A stretch of DNA of 22,690 nucleotides from QWOP01 sp003669605 (GTDB lineage Bacteria; Planctomycetota; Planctomycetia; Pirellulales; UBA1268): positions 1 through 22,690 of the forward strand of contig CANKIK010000080.1 in NCBI GenBank assembly GCA_947481985.1, written 5' to 3'. The notes below the pieces were generated by a model that ran no database searches, was not told the DNA's origin, and saw only the letters and a program-made list of their open reading frames with translations. Made by a program: the position numbers and the translations under genes. Shown piece by piece: positions 8,354 to 16,146 of this stretch. How positions within the stretch are numbered: the first letter of the stretch is position 1; every line of letters begins with the position of its first letter.

Positions 8354-9468
8354 CCCTGTTGTCTTCCTGCAGTGAGGCCGTCAGCCGAGCGACCGGCATG
8401 GTAGTAGGCAGCGCAGGCCCCTTCGTCAGAAACCATCGTCGCCCCCAGCGGAGTCCGCGGCGTGCATTCCCTGCCGAAGGCCGGGCACTGATGGGGTTTG
8501 ATGGCACCGGTGAGTACGTCGCCCGAACGGCAGCGGAGCGATTCCCCGCTGCAGACAGCGTCGATCGAAAAACGGGACAAAGCGTCGAATGAAGCGTAGG
8601 CCGGCGCCAGACGCCAGCCACTTGCCGGAATAGGCCCGATCCCGCGCCACGTCCGGTCGCAGACCTCGAACACCTCACCGATCACCGCCAGTGCTCTGGC
8701 ATTGCCCCCCTCCGACACCACCCGCGGATAGGCGTTCTCGACCTCATGTCTCCCCTCCTCCAATTGAACGACCGTCCGTCGGATCCCTTCGAGGATGTCG
8801 AGGGGCAAAAGGCCCGTGACCACGATCGGCACCCGAAACTCCCGGCACAGCGGCGGATAGTCGCCAGTTCCCATCACGCTGGCGACGTGTCCCGCGGCCA
8901 AGAAGGCTTGCACGCGGTTGCCCGACGACTCCATCACCACCCGGATTGCCGGAGGAACCAGGACGTGTGAGACAAGCATCGAGAAGTTGCCCAAACCGCT
9001 CTGTGCGGCGAGGCGAACCGCCATCGCACTGGCAGGAGCCGTGGTTTCGAAGCCCACGGCGAAAAACACCACCTCGCGTTCGGGATACTGCCGGGCAAGC
9101 GCCACCGCGTCCAGCGGCGAAGCGACGATACGGACATCGGCGCCAGCCGCACGCACGCCGAGCAGATCGCCGCGCGACCCAGGCACACGGAGCATGTCGC
9201 CGTAGGAGCAGAAGATCATCCCCGGCAGGGCGGCAATCCCGAGCGCCTGATCAATTGTCTCAAGCGCCGTCACGCACACCGGGCAACCGGGACCGTGGAT
9301 CAACTCCACTTCCGGCGGGAGAATCTGGTCGAGGCCGCTTCTGATGATGGAGTGGGTCTGCCCGCCACAGACCTCCATGATCGCCCACCGACGCGTTACA
9401 AGCCGGCCGATGTGATCGGCAATCCGCCGCATCGCCTCCGCGTCGCGGTATTCAGAAAGATGCTTCAC
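8350..9468 (-). CDS. hypD: HypD, Fe-S hydrogenase maturation scaffold
   Basis: 372-residue HypD, the [4Fe-4S] partner of HypC on which the Fe(CN)2CO unit is built. Diagnostic motifs are present: CGGQTHSI with Cys34, GPGCPVCVT with Cys62 and Cys65, FFAVGFETTAPA, and the C-terminal Cys-rich stretch CRSGDVLTGAIKPHQCPAFGREC that ligates the cluster. The start is GTG at 9468 (MKHLSEYRD), overlapping the hypC stop (GTGA). It is followed by hypE with an ATGA overlap, so hypC-hypD-hypE form one coupled unit. The last 15 or so residues (AGRSADGLTAGRQQG) are an unconserved tail. Confidence 0.96.
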   Translation of the reverse strand: MKHLSEYRDAEAMRRIADHIGRLVTRRWAIMEVCGGQTHSIIRSGLDQILPPEVELIHGPGCPVCVTALETIDQALGIAALPGMIFCSYGDMLRVPGSRGDLLGVRAAGADVRIVASPLDAVALARQYPEREVVFFAVGFETTAPASAMAVRLAAQSGLGNFSMLVSHVLVPPAIRVVMESSGNRVQAFLAAGHVASVMGTGDYPPLCREFRVPIVVTGLLPLDILEGIRRTVVQLEEGRHEVENAYPRVVSEGGNARALAVIGEVFEVCDRTWRGIGPIPASGWRLAPAYASFDALSRFSIDAVCSGESLRCRSGDVLTGAIKPHQCPAFGRECTPRTPLGATMVSDEGACAAYYHAGRSADGLTAGRQQG

Positions 9469-9794
9469 GGCGCCGGCCGCCCCGGAGGAGCCCAGCAGGC
9501 CACCCCTTCGCGATCGGCCTGCGGATCGCTCTCGCCCCCGTCCGGTCCACTCTGCTTCGCTTCATCCTCGAGCAGTCCCGCCGCAGCAAAAACCCGCAGC
9601 GTTTCCGCCGCCGCCGCCTCGTCAATCACCGCCAGTGCGAAGCCGACGTGCACGAGGCAATGGTCGCCGACAAGGGCCTCCGGCACGTACTCCAAACAGA
9701 CGTCCCGGATGACGCCAGCGAAATTCACCTTCCCCATCCGCACGCCTCGCTCATGGCGGATCGAGTCCACCCGTCCTGGCAATGCAAGGCACAT
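9465..9794 (-). CDS. hypC: HypC/HybG/HupF, hydrogenase formation chaperone
   Basis: 109-residue HypC-type chaperone that carries the Fe(CN)2CO group with HypD and delivers it to the large-subunit precursor. The ATG at 9794 is chosen because it gives the invariant MCLALPG N-terminus with the essential Cys2; AGGG lies about 9 nt upstream. Longer in-frame starts up to 9875 would bury Cys2 and are rejected. The OB-fold core continues through VNFAGVIRDVCLEYVPEALVGDHCLVHVGFALAVID. After about residue 77 there is a charged and Pro/Gly-rich extension of about 32 residues, longer than the usual 75-95-residue protein. Its GTGA overlap with hypD and 52-bp spacing from the protease gene indicate a common transcript. 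Confidence 0.94.
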   Translation of the reverse strand: MCLALPGRVDSIRHERGVRMGKVNFAGVIRDVCLEYVPEALVGDHCLVHVGFALAVIDEAAAAETLRVFAAAGLLEDEAKQSGPDGGESDPQADREGVACWAPPGRPAP

Positions 9795-9846
9795 CGCGAC
9801 ATCCCTTTCTGGGGAGCAATCCACAGCCAGCTGAACGCTCAAAAGC

Positions 9847-10341
9847 CTACCGCGAACTGGCCACCAGCGCCACAATCGTGCCGCAGGCTTGATCGATGCC
9901 GCGGTCGACCGCCGGCGTCAGCGCTTCACCGGGGCCAAAGGTGCCCCCCTCGACGAGAACCACCGTCACCCGCTCCGGAAACTGGTCGCCGAGCCGGAAT
10001 CGCGCCAAAGCCAAGGCATGATCCCAGCGGAGCGAGTGAAGGTTGATCCCCGCGGCGGGCATCTGCTCCACCTCCTCCCCAGCAAGCACATGAACGCTTC
10101 CTGGGGGAGCGCCGCTCACGCAGGCATCGACGACGATCAGCCAGTCGACACCTGCGGCGGCAAGCACCACATCGATCCCGGCGGTTCCAGCATCGATACA
10201 CGTTATACCAGCAGGAATTGCCCCCCCCTGCAGACGACGAATCACCTCCGGCCCGACCGCGTCGTCGCCACGCAGAGCGTTGCCACAACCGATGACAATC
10301 ACCCGTGGAGGCATTGTTTCGCTCACACTTCCACGCCCCAT
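9847..10341 (-). CDS. Hydrogenase maturation protease (HybD/HycI, M52 type)
   Basis: Predicted 164-residue nickel-dependent endopeptidase that removes the C-terminal tail of the hydrogenase large subunit after nickel insertion. The family motif GNALRGDDAVGPEV is at about 21-33 with Glu32; Asp72 (LIVVDAC) and His102 (LHSLRWDHAL) complete the expected metal-binding triad of HybD. The ATG at 10341 has GAGG 7 nt upstream; an alternative ATG at 10314 gives MPPRVIVIGCGN, closer to the family start, with weaker ribosome-binding sequence. It leads the leftward unit protease-hypC-hypD-hypE and faces hypA across a 125-bp spacer. Which protease subtype, and thus which hydrogenase it serves, cannot be told from the sequence. 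Confidence 0.92.
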   Translation of the reverse strand: MGRGSVSETMPPRVIVIGCGNALRGDDAVGPEVIRRLQGGAIPAGITCIDAGTAGIDVVLAAAGVDWLIVVDACVSGAPPGSVHVLAGEEVEQMPAAGINLHSLRWDHALALARFRLGDQFPERVTVVLVEGGTFGPGEALTPAVDRGIDQACGTIVALVASSR

Positions 10342-10412
10342 TTAAGGGCCTCGGTCAATCGCCGACGCCCGCTGGTCGAGGCTCATTCTACCGTCCACTG
10401 CGTAGCGGCAGC

Positions 10413-10427
10413 GATGCCCTCGGCATC
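10413..10427. repeat. Perfect palindrome GATGCC-N3-GGCATC in the hypA leader
   Basis: A 6-bp arm inverted repeat with a 3-base centre (CTC), 40 bp upstream of the hypA start in the spacer between the divergent protease and hypA genes. It could be an operator or an RNA hairpin. Short palindromes occur by chance in GC-rich DNA, so it is listed mainly because a second one lies 14 bp downstream. Confidence 0.4.
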
Positions 10428-10441
10428 AATCTGATGGTAGA

Positions 10442-10458
10442 GTGCCTCGCTGAGGCAC
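10442..10458 (+). promoter_or_regulatory. Palindrome GTGCCTC-GCT-GAGGCAC covering the likely hypA ribosome-binding site
   Basis: Perfect 7-bp stem with a 3-base loop, ending 8 nt before the hypA ATG at 10467. The only Shine-Dalgarno-like element near the start, GAGG at 10452-10455, lies in the 3' arm and would be paired. This suggests translational control of hypA-hypB or a transcription-factor operator. The hairpin is seen in the sequence; the regulatory role is inferred. Confidence 0.45.
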
Positions 10459-10466
10459 ACTGACAG

Positions 10467-10889
10467 ATGCATGAACTGTCGATCGCAACGACCATCGTCG
10501 ATGAGGTATGCCGGCACGCCGCCACCTCCGGCGGAAGCCGAGTGACGGCCGTCACCCTCCGCATCGGCCGGCTGTCGGGGGTCTGTGCTGATCCACTGCG
10601 ATTTTGCTTTGAGGCCGCCTCCCAGGGGACACCACTCGACGGCGCCAGGCTCGAGATCATCGATGTCCCGGTGCGGATCTGGTGCTCCACCTGCTCGCTC
10701 GAGAGCGAACTGCCTTCGCTGCAGCGCTTCGCTTGTCCGCACTGCAGCAGGCCCTGCGGCGACATTCGGGCCGGCCGCGAACTCGACCTGGAATCGATCG
10801 AAATGGAAGCCGTTGCCCCCGCATCGATCGATCCCGATTCCAGTATGCCGGCTCTCGATATCGCCTCCAATCTCCCCCCGCCACCGTGA
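10467..10889 (+). CDS. hypA: HypA, hydrogenase nickel-insertion zinc protein
   Basis: 140-residue HypA, which binds nickel with its N-terminus and hands it, with HypB, to the hydrogenase large subunit. The start MHELS is canonical and contains His2 and Glu3 used for nickel. The zinc site is formed by Cys73 and Cys76 (CSTC) and Cys90 and Cys93 (CPHC). GGSRVTAVTLRIGRLSGV and PLRFCFEAASQGTPLDGARLEI match the family core. The last 25 or so residues, ending in PPPP, extend beyond the usual 113-118 residues. hypB follows after 11 bp, so they form a rightward operon that opens opposite to the protease-hypCDE genes. Confidence 0.95.
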   Translation: MHELSIATTIVDEVCRHAATSGGSRVTAVTLRIGRLSGVCADPLRFCFEAASQGTPLDGARLEIIDVPVRIWCSTCSLESELPSLQRFACPHCSRPCGDIRAGRELDLESIEMEAVAPASIDPDSSMPALDIASNLPPPP

Positions 10890-10900
10890 CAGGAATCCCC

Positions 10901-11593
10901 ATGAACCAGCCCCGGATCCTCCAGGTGCGAACGAAGATCCTCAAAGCCAATGACGAGACCGCTCGGGCCATGCGGCAGCGTTTTGAGTCGCTGGGGCTGC
11001 TGGTCGTCAACATGGTCTCGAGCCCCGGCACCGGCAAGACGGCGCTGCTCCGAGAGACGCTCATCCGCCTCAGCCACCGCGGCGTTAAGGTCGCGGCGGT
11101 CGTCGGTGATCTGGAGACCGACAACGATGCCCGCCGCTTGGCCACCAGCGGAGCGCCGGTGCGGCAGATCCTCACCCACGGCCTGTGCCACCTGGAAGCG
11201 GCAATGGTCGACGAGCACCTGAAAGGCTGGGATCTCGCTGAACTGCAGATCCTGTTCATCGAGAACGTCGGCAACCTCGTCTGTCCTACGAGTTGGGATC
11301 TCGGCGAGAGTGTCCGCGTCGCCCTCCTCTCGGTCACCGAGGGGGAAGACAAGCCGCTCAAGTATCCGGGGCTCTTCAACACCGCCGATCTGGCGGTGAT
11401 CACGAAGATCGATCTGGCGGGACCGTGCGAATTCGACGGCGACTGTGCGCGGGCAAACATTGAGTCGGTCCGTCCTGGGATGCCGATCCTGGAGGTGTCA
11501 GTGAAGACTGGTGCCGGCATCGATGCCTGGATCGACGACCTGCTCGAAAGGCGCAGCAGCGCTCACCGCCAAACGCTCACGGACTGTGGATAA
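10901..11593 (+). CDS. hypB: HypB, hydrogenase nickel-insertion GTPase
   Basis: 230-residue GTPase that powers nickel delivery with HypA. The P-loop is SSPGTGKTALL (about 41-50), VGDLETDND is the following acidic block, CHLEAAMV carries the metal-site Cys-His, IENVGNLVCP is the HypB signature and ITKIDL is the base-recognition motif. The start ATG at 10901 has AGGA 6 nt upstream and follows hypA by 11 bp; the frame is open further upstream within hypA but those starts are ruled out by the overlap. The protein lacks the N-terminal CxxCGC nickel motif and any His-rich stretch, so it looks like the short, non-nickel-storing type. It is convergent with the small cysteine protein gene. Confidence 0.95.
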   Translation: MNQPRILQVRTKILKANDETARAMRQRFESLGLLVVNMVSSPGTGKTALLRETLIRLSHRGVKVAAVVGDLETDNDARRLATSGAPVRQILTHGLCHLEAAMVDEHLKGWDLAELQILFIENVGNLVCPTSWDLGESVRVALLSVTEGEDKPLKYPGLFNTADLAVITKIDLAGPCEFDGDCARANIESVRPGMPILEVSVKTGAGIDAWIDDLLERRSSAHRQTLTDCG

Positions 11594-11603
11594 AGTACCG
11601 GTC

Positions 11604-11691
11604 CGACCGCACGAGGCGGTCGCGAGTGCGTAACACTCAAGAAAACCGGAGGTTTTCCAAGTGGAAAAAGGTCATGGATGACTTTTTCCAC
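11604..11691. terminator. Array of four inverted repeats between convergent genes, likely bidirectional terminator
   Basis: Four stem-loops follow one another just after hypB. CGACCGC/GCGGTCG spans 11604-11622 with a 5-base loop. GAGTG/CACTC spans 11624-11638. GAAAACC/GGTTTTC spans 11641-11657 with a 3-base loop. GTGGAAAAAG(G)TCAT/ATGACTTTTTCCAC spans 11661-11691 with a 2-base loop and one unpaired G. The A-tracts and T-tracts in the last two arms suit termination in both directions, and hypB and the next gene converge here. TTTTCCA at 11653-11659 can alternatively pair with TGGAAAA at 11662-11668. Confidence 0.6.
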
Positions 11692-11711
11692 GGGTAGCGA
11701 ACGGGCCACGG

Positions 11712-12164
11712 TCAGTGATCGGATCCGCTCCCGATCGAATCCAGCCCAACTCCCAGGCACCAGGTGTTGTGCTGCCCCGCGCAATCGCAAAGCAGCAGGA
11801 CCGGCAACTGATCCTCCGCGGACCATTCGTCGCTCCAGGATGTGCCGCATGCCGGGCATGTCCAATCGAGAACTGCCCCGCCGGCAGAGGAATCTCCCCC
11901 CACCTCCACGGGCACGACAAACACCTCCGCCTCCTCCTCGACGATCCGCCAACCGGGACTCTTGTCATCGTCGGACCAGGCATTCCCCAGCCCCTGGCCA
12001 TCCTCGCTCGGCTGGCAAAACAGGCCCGATTCCTCGACCCCCTTCCTGGCCAGATCCGCTGACAAGGCATACACCCACCCCTTGCCATCGAATTGCCCCA
12101 CATGGACAGTGACTGTCCGCTTCGCGGGCTCATTCGCCCCGCCAGAATTCCTCGTCGCTTCCAT
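11712..12164 (-). CDS. Hypothetical protein with CxxC/CxC cysteine cluster, coupled to hypF
   Basis: About 150 residues, no family recognised. The N-terminal half contains TVTVHVGQFDGKGWVYAL and a long acidic segment; toward the C-terminus comes DWTCPACGTSWSDEW, then LLLCDCAGQHNTWC, giving CxxC plus CxC plus a further Cys that could bind zinc or another metal. The ATG at 12164 (GTG at 12167 is the alternative) lies 6 nt after the hypF stop, with GAGGA inside the hypF end as ribosome-binding site, so it is translationally coupled to hypF. No signal peptide or membrane span is visible. Its placement suggests an accessory to hydrogenase maturation, but that is inference; it could equally be an unrelated passenger. 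It converges on hypB over the hairpin array. Confidence 0.75.
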   Translation of the reverse strand: MEATRNSGGANEPAKRTVTVHVGQFDGKGWVYALSADLARKGVEESGLFCQPSEDGQGLGNAWSDDDKSPGWRIVEEEAEVFVVPVEVGGDSSAGGAVLDWTCPACGTSWSDEWSAEDQLPVLLLCDCAGQHNTWCLGVGLDSIGSGSDH

Positions 12165-12170
12165 CACGAT

Positions 12171-14714
12171 TCATTCCTCTTTCATTGGCTCGGCCCACGC
12201 CGAGAGTGTCTTCCATTCCAGGGGAGTTTTCGGCCCGTTGGGCGAGGCCGGCAACCACTCCCCTCCACATTTCCCCCCTGCCTGACGAGCCAACTGCTCC
12301 CGACCGAGCACGATCTGCCCGAGGGCCAGTCCACCGTCGTTGGGGGGCACAAGTCGGTGGCAGAACGACTCGTGCCCCGCGGCCGAGAGTCGCGCACAAG
12401 TCTCCTCGACGAGCAGGGCATTTTGAAACACTCCGCCAGTCAGGCCGACGTGGAATGCGGCTGGCTGCCCCGGGAAGCCGGCGGCCACTTTATTTGCCAC
12501 CTCAACGATCATCCGCGCAACGGCCGCCTGGAATCCTGCCGCGATGTCGCACACGGCAACGCCTGCCAGTACGTCGGCCACAAGACGCTCAACCACACTC
12601 TGCCAGCCGATCCGCAGGCAGCGATCTTCGGTCACAGAGAGCGTGAAGGCGTAGGCACGCGGGCACGCTCCCCGCTCGCCGGCCGCGGTCTCGACCGCCA
12701 TCGCTGCCTGCCCCTCGTAGTCCACCGACATCCGCAGTCCGAGAAGCGCCGCCACGCCGTCGAACAGCCGCCCCATGCTCGTCGTCGGCGTGCAGGCGAG
12801 CTGCCGCTGGAGTTGCCGGCGGAGGATCGGCGCCGTGCGACCCGCCGACTGGACCGGCGCGAGTGATTCATCCCAGGGAATGCCAGCCCCGTGGAGCAGC
12901 GACAGCGCCGTCCGAAAGGGATGACGGATGGCGGCATCGCCACCAGGGAGGAGAAACGGCTCGAGGCGGGCGCAGGGATTGAGCACCGGCTCCGGCTCCA
13001 AAAGCGTTGCGCCCGAGGCACTCGTGAAAAACTCGCAGCCGGCGATCGAGTGATCGGGGTGGAAGCCAGTGCCATCGAAACTTGCGATCAGCGTCTGACA
13101 ATTCGGAAGCTGCCCGGTGGTCGCAAAACGGTCGGCGCGCAGGGAGGCGGCGTGGGCGTGGTGGTGCTGGACACGGATCAGTGGCACGCCGAGTGCGCTG
13201 GCGAGTTTTCCGGCGTAGGCCGTGGAGAGGTAGCCGGGATGGAGGTCGGCGACCACGGCTGCGGGATGGGCGCTTACAAGTGCCACAAAGTGGCGGACGG
13301 TGCGGTCGAGGGAGTCGAGCGATTCGGGCGTGGTGATGTCGCCGATGTGCTGACTCATCCACGCGCGCTTGCCGCGGGCCACGCAGATTGTCGACTTCAG
13401 TTCGCCCCCCACTGCGAGGATGTCGGGCCCGTCGACAGCCAGGCGGATCGAAAGCGGCGCGTGGCCACGGGAGCGACGGATGGGGATCACGTGGCCGGCA
13501 GCAACACGGACCACTGAATCGTCGCACGGGACATGGATGCCGCGGTCGTGGATCAGAAAGCCGTCGACAAGCGGAGCCAGACGGTGGACCGCGGCGTGAT
13601 TCTCAAATTCGATCGGTGCACAGGCACGATTGCCGGAAGTCATCACCAGCGTCAGCATCGCCGCCACCTCGTCAGCACCGCCGACGTCTCCGGCGACCAG
13701 CAGCCAGTGGAGTGCAAAGGCGGGGAGCATGACGCCGACCACACCGATGCCCGGTGCGATTCCTGCCGCCAGCGGTCCGCCATCCCCCCGTTTGCGCAGC
13801 AGGACGATCGGCCGCTCGCGGCTGGCGAGCAAACGGCACTCTGCGGCCGACGGCTCGGCGAATTCCCGGCAGGATGCAACGCTATTCACCATCACTGCCA
13901 GCGGCTTTTGCGGTCGGTCTTTCCGCTGACGGAGCCGGGCGACAGCGGCTTGATTGGTGGCATCGCAGCACAGATGGAAGCCACCGATCCCCTTGACGGC
14001 CAGAATATCGCCCGCCCGGAGCCGGATCCGGGCGGCAGCAATCGCCGCTGCGGCAGCGGGCACGGCCTCCGGCCGAACCGCAGCCGGCCGCGCTGGGGAT
14101 GAAAACCAGACCTGCGGGCCACACTGCGGGCAGGCAATCGGCTCAGCATGGAAGCGGCGATCGGCGGGATCGACGTATTCAGCGGCGCACAAGGGGCACA
14201 GCGGGAACGCATCGAGCGTGGTCGTGGCGCGGTCGTAGGGAAGGCCGCGGATGATGGTGAAGCGCGGCCCGCAGTCGGTGCAGTTGGCGAAGGGGTGGAG
14301 GTGCCGACGGTTCTCACGATCGCCGACCTCAGCCAGGCAGGAGTCGCAGGTGGCGATATCGGCCGGCAGCGACGTCACCGCCCCTGCCTGCCGATGGCTG
14401 CCGATGATCGCAAACCCCTTCTGTGAGCCAGTCGCCACCGGGAGTGACTCGACACCAAGGCGTTCAATGATCGCTAGCGGCGGGGGCGATCCCAGGGAGT
14501 CGATGAATGCTGTCACGCACTCGGGGCTCCCCTCAATCTCGATCGTCACACCGCCAGAATGGTTCTCGACCGATCCCGCCAGCCCCAGCCGCGTCGCCAA
14601 CCGCCAGGCAAAGGGACGTAAGCCCACCCCCTGTACGACCCCCTCCAGATGGAGTCGGCGGCGGATAATGTCGCCTGGTCGGCTCGCACGGGCTTTGATT
14701 GGATCGCTTGCCAC
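12171..14714 (-). CDS. hypF: HypF, carbamoyltransferase for cyanide ligand synthesis
   Basis: 847-residue HypF, which uses carbamoyl phosphate and ATP to carbamoylate the C-terminal Cys of HypE. Domains in order: acylphosphatase with GVVQGVGLRPF (about 25-35); a zinc-finger module with CxxC pairs at 123/126, 145/148, 173/176 and 195/198; a YrdC-like domain (about 215-410) with KGIGGFHLCCDA and RPQKPLAVM; and a Kae1-like carbamoyltransferase domain (about 430-810) with VQHHHAHAAS near 516-525 and FHVGLTGGVFQNALL near the end. About 40 residues follow the conserved GGLALGQ, longer than usual. The start is GTG at 14714; an in-frame TGA lies about 20 nt upstream, so no earlier start is likely, and the ribosome-binding site is poor. 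The downstream small gene is coupled to it. Confidence 0.96.
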   Translation of the reverse strand: MASDPIKARASRPGDIIRRRLHLEGVVQGVGLRPFAWRLATRLGLAGSVENHSGGVTIEIEGSPECVTAFIDSLGSPPPLAIIERLGVESLPVATGSQKGFAIIGSHRQAGAVTSLPADIATCDSCLAEVGDRENRRHLHPFANCTDCGPRFTIIRGLPYDRATTTLDAFPLCPLCAAEYVDPADRRFHAEPIACPQCGPQVWFSSPARPAAVRPEAVPAAAAAIAAARIRLRAGDILAVKGIGGFHLCCDATNQAAVARLRQRKDRPQKPLAVMVNSVASCREFAEPSAAECRLLASRERPIVLLRKRGDGGPLAAGIAPGIGVVGVMLPAFALHWLLVAGDVGGADEVAAMLTLVMTSGNRACAPIEFENHAAVHRLAPLVDGFLIHDRGIHVPCDDSVVRVAAGHVIPIRRSRGHAPLSIRLAVDGPDILAVGGELKSTICVARGKRAWMSQHIGDITTPESLDSLDRTVRHFVALVSAHPAAVVADLHPGYLSTAYAGKLASALGVPLIRVQHHHAHAASLRADRFATTGQLPNCQTLIASFDGTGFHPDHSIAGCEFFTSASGATLLEPEPVLNPCARLEPFLLPGGDAAIRHPFRTALSLLHGAGIPWDESLAPVQSAGRTAPILRRQLQRQLACTPTTSMGRLFDGVAALLGLRMSVDYEGQAAMAVETAAGERGACPRAYAFTLSVTEDRCLRIGWQSVVERLVADVLAGVAVCDIAAGFQAAVARMIVEVANKVAAGFPGQPAAFHVGLTGGVFQNALLVEETCARLSAAGHESFCHRLVPPNDGGLALGQIVLGREQLARQAGGKCGGEWLPASPNGPKTPLEWKTLSAWAEPMKEE

Positions 14715-14883
14715 CTCTGAGCTACTTTCCAGTCATCAGCGCCCGTTTTCTGCTCTCAGAGCCCGCATCGGCAAACCCGCAGGCCAGTGTGAACTTCCCA
14801 CGCCAGTCAACAAGCGATCGATAGTCGCACTGCAAACAGCCCTCTCTTTGCTGGCTGATGCCGCTCTGGAAAAGCACTCGGAG

Positions 14884-16146
14884 TCAGCGTGTGCCGACGC
14901 AGACGAGTTTTTCCTGCCGGCGCTCGCCACTGGTGACGGCCACGCGGAAATAGATGCGATTCCCACAGATCGCCGGCGAAGCGAAAGCCTCGTCGCCGAG
15001 CCGGTTGACCCCGACAGACCGGAACCCTTCCGGCGTCGCCTGAAAGACATGCGTCTGGCCAGTTTCACTGGTGGCGAAGATCGTCTCCCCGAGCATCACT
15101 GGCGAGGCACTGAAGTTTCCTCCCAGCCGCTGCTTCCACTTCTCCTTGCCAGTTGCCGCATCCCAGCAGACGGCAATCCCGGCGTCGAGGATCGCATACA
15201 GACCGCCCCGCGAGTACAGGAGCGATGGCACATACACGCGCTCACCGTTCTCCCAGTCGATCGTTCCCGAGCCGTCGGCCCGGTAAGCCGCGATATGGTT
15301 CTTCGGATAGCCGCCCGATGAGTAGACACGCTCGCCGTCGGTGACGGTGGTGGTGACGCACTCGGTCGTCGCCCCTTCTTTTTCCCAAAGCGTGTCTCCG
15401 CTCGCCGGATCGAGAGCCACCACCTTATCGCAGCCGGTGAGAATTAATTGTTCCTTGCCAAACAACTTCCAGACCACCGGAGAGGAGTAGTTGGGCGCCG
15501 GCGGGCGCTCCTTCTCCCAGAGCATTTTCCCGGAGAGTGGATCGAGGGCCGCGATCCTCCCCTTGTCACGATGATCGGCAATGACAAACACGCGCCCACC
15601 ATAAACCAGCGGCGAAGCCCCATACCCCTGATGAATCGCGTAATCACAGACCCGCGTCTGCCAGAGAATCGTGCCGTCGAGTTCCAGCGCGGTGGCAAAC
15701 ACCGCATCGGAATTGGGAAAGGTAATAAACAGCCGTTCGCCGTCGGAAGTCACCGTCGCCGAGGCCCCGGTCGATTTTTCGTTCTTCCGCATCGCGCCCG
15801 AGGCATGCACCTGGCGCTGCCAAACAGGCTTTCCGCTCGAGCGATCGAAGGCCAGCACCGACTGGCTCCCCTCCGACTCGTCGCAGGTGGCCAGAAAAAC
15901 CCGATCGCCGATCACCGTGGGGGATCCGTTTCCCCGGCCGGGCACGTCGACCGACCAGAGGACATTCTCGGCGTCGCCCCACACCAGTGGCACCGTCTGT
16001 TGCGCGTGAGCCTGTCCGTCATGCGTCGGACCGCGCCAGTTCGGCCAATCGTTCGCTCCGGGTTGCTCCGCCGCGCCGGCGGCAGCCAGCACCACCCACG
16101 CCACACCTGGAAGAAAGCGACGGACGGACGACGGGACAGTTTCCAC
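14884..16146 (-). CDS. Secreted PQQ-like beta-propeller repeat protein
   Basis: Predicted 420-residue protein with an N-terminal signal peptide (SSVRRFLPGVAWVVLAAAGAA) followed by the mature start NDWPNWRGPTHDG, a beginning typical of planctomycete secreted beta-propellers. Repeats of the PQQ-binding-like type recur: SVLAFDRSSGKPVWQRQV, GRIAALDPLSGKMLWEKE, KVVALDPASGDTLWEKEG and AVCWDAATGKEKWKQRLGG. The GTG at 16146 is chosen because AGGAG lies 8 nt upstream and the signal peptide follows directly; a longer open frame upstream would precede the signal with an implausible Arg-rich segment. No dehydrogenase catalytic residues are evident, so an enzymatic role is unproven. The gene stands alone between hypF and the divergent ECF sigma gene. 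Confidence 0.88.
   Translation of the reverse strand: METVPSSVRRFLPGVAWVVLAAAGAAEQPGANDWPNWRGPTHDGQAHAQQTVPLVWGDAENVLWSVDVPGRGNGSPTVIGDRVFLATCDESEGSQSVLAFDRSSGKPVWQRQVHASGAMRKNEKSTGASATVTSDGERLFITFPNSDAVFATALELDGTILWQTRVCDYAIHQGYGASPLVYGGRVFVIADHRDKGRIAALDPLSGKMLWEKERPPAPNYSSPVVWKLFGKEQLILTGCDKVVALDPASGDTLWEKEGATTECVTTTVTDGERVYSSGGYPKNHIAAYRADGSGTIDWENGERVYVPSLLYSRGGLYAILDAGIAVCWDAATGKEKWKQRLGGNFSASPVMLGETIFATSETGQTHVFQATPEGFRSVGVNRLGDEAFASPAICGNRIYFRVAVTSGERRQEKLVCVGTR

Noticed and set aside
9795..9875. Extended N-terminus of HypC
   Set aside because: It would place the essential Cys2 internally and overlap the protease gene; MCLALPG is the invariant start.
14715..14883. Possible regulatory site ahead of hypF
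   Set aside because: No clear palindrome, promoter pair or terminator could be picked out.
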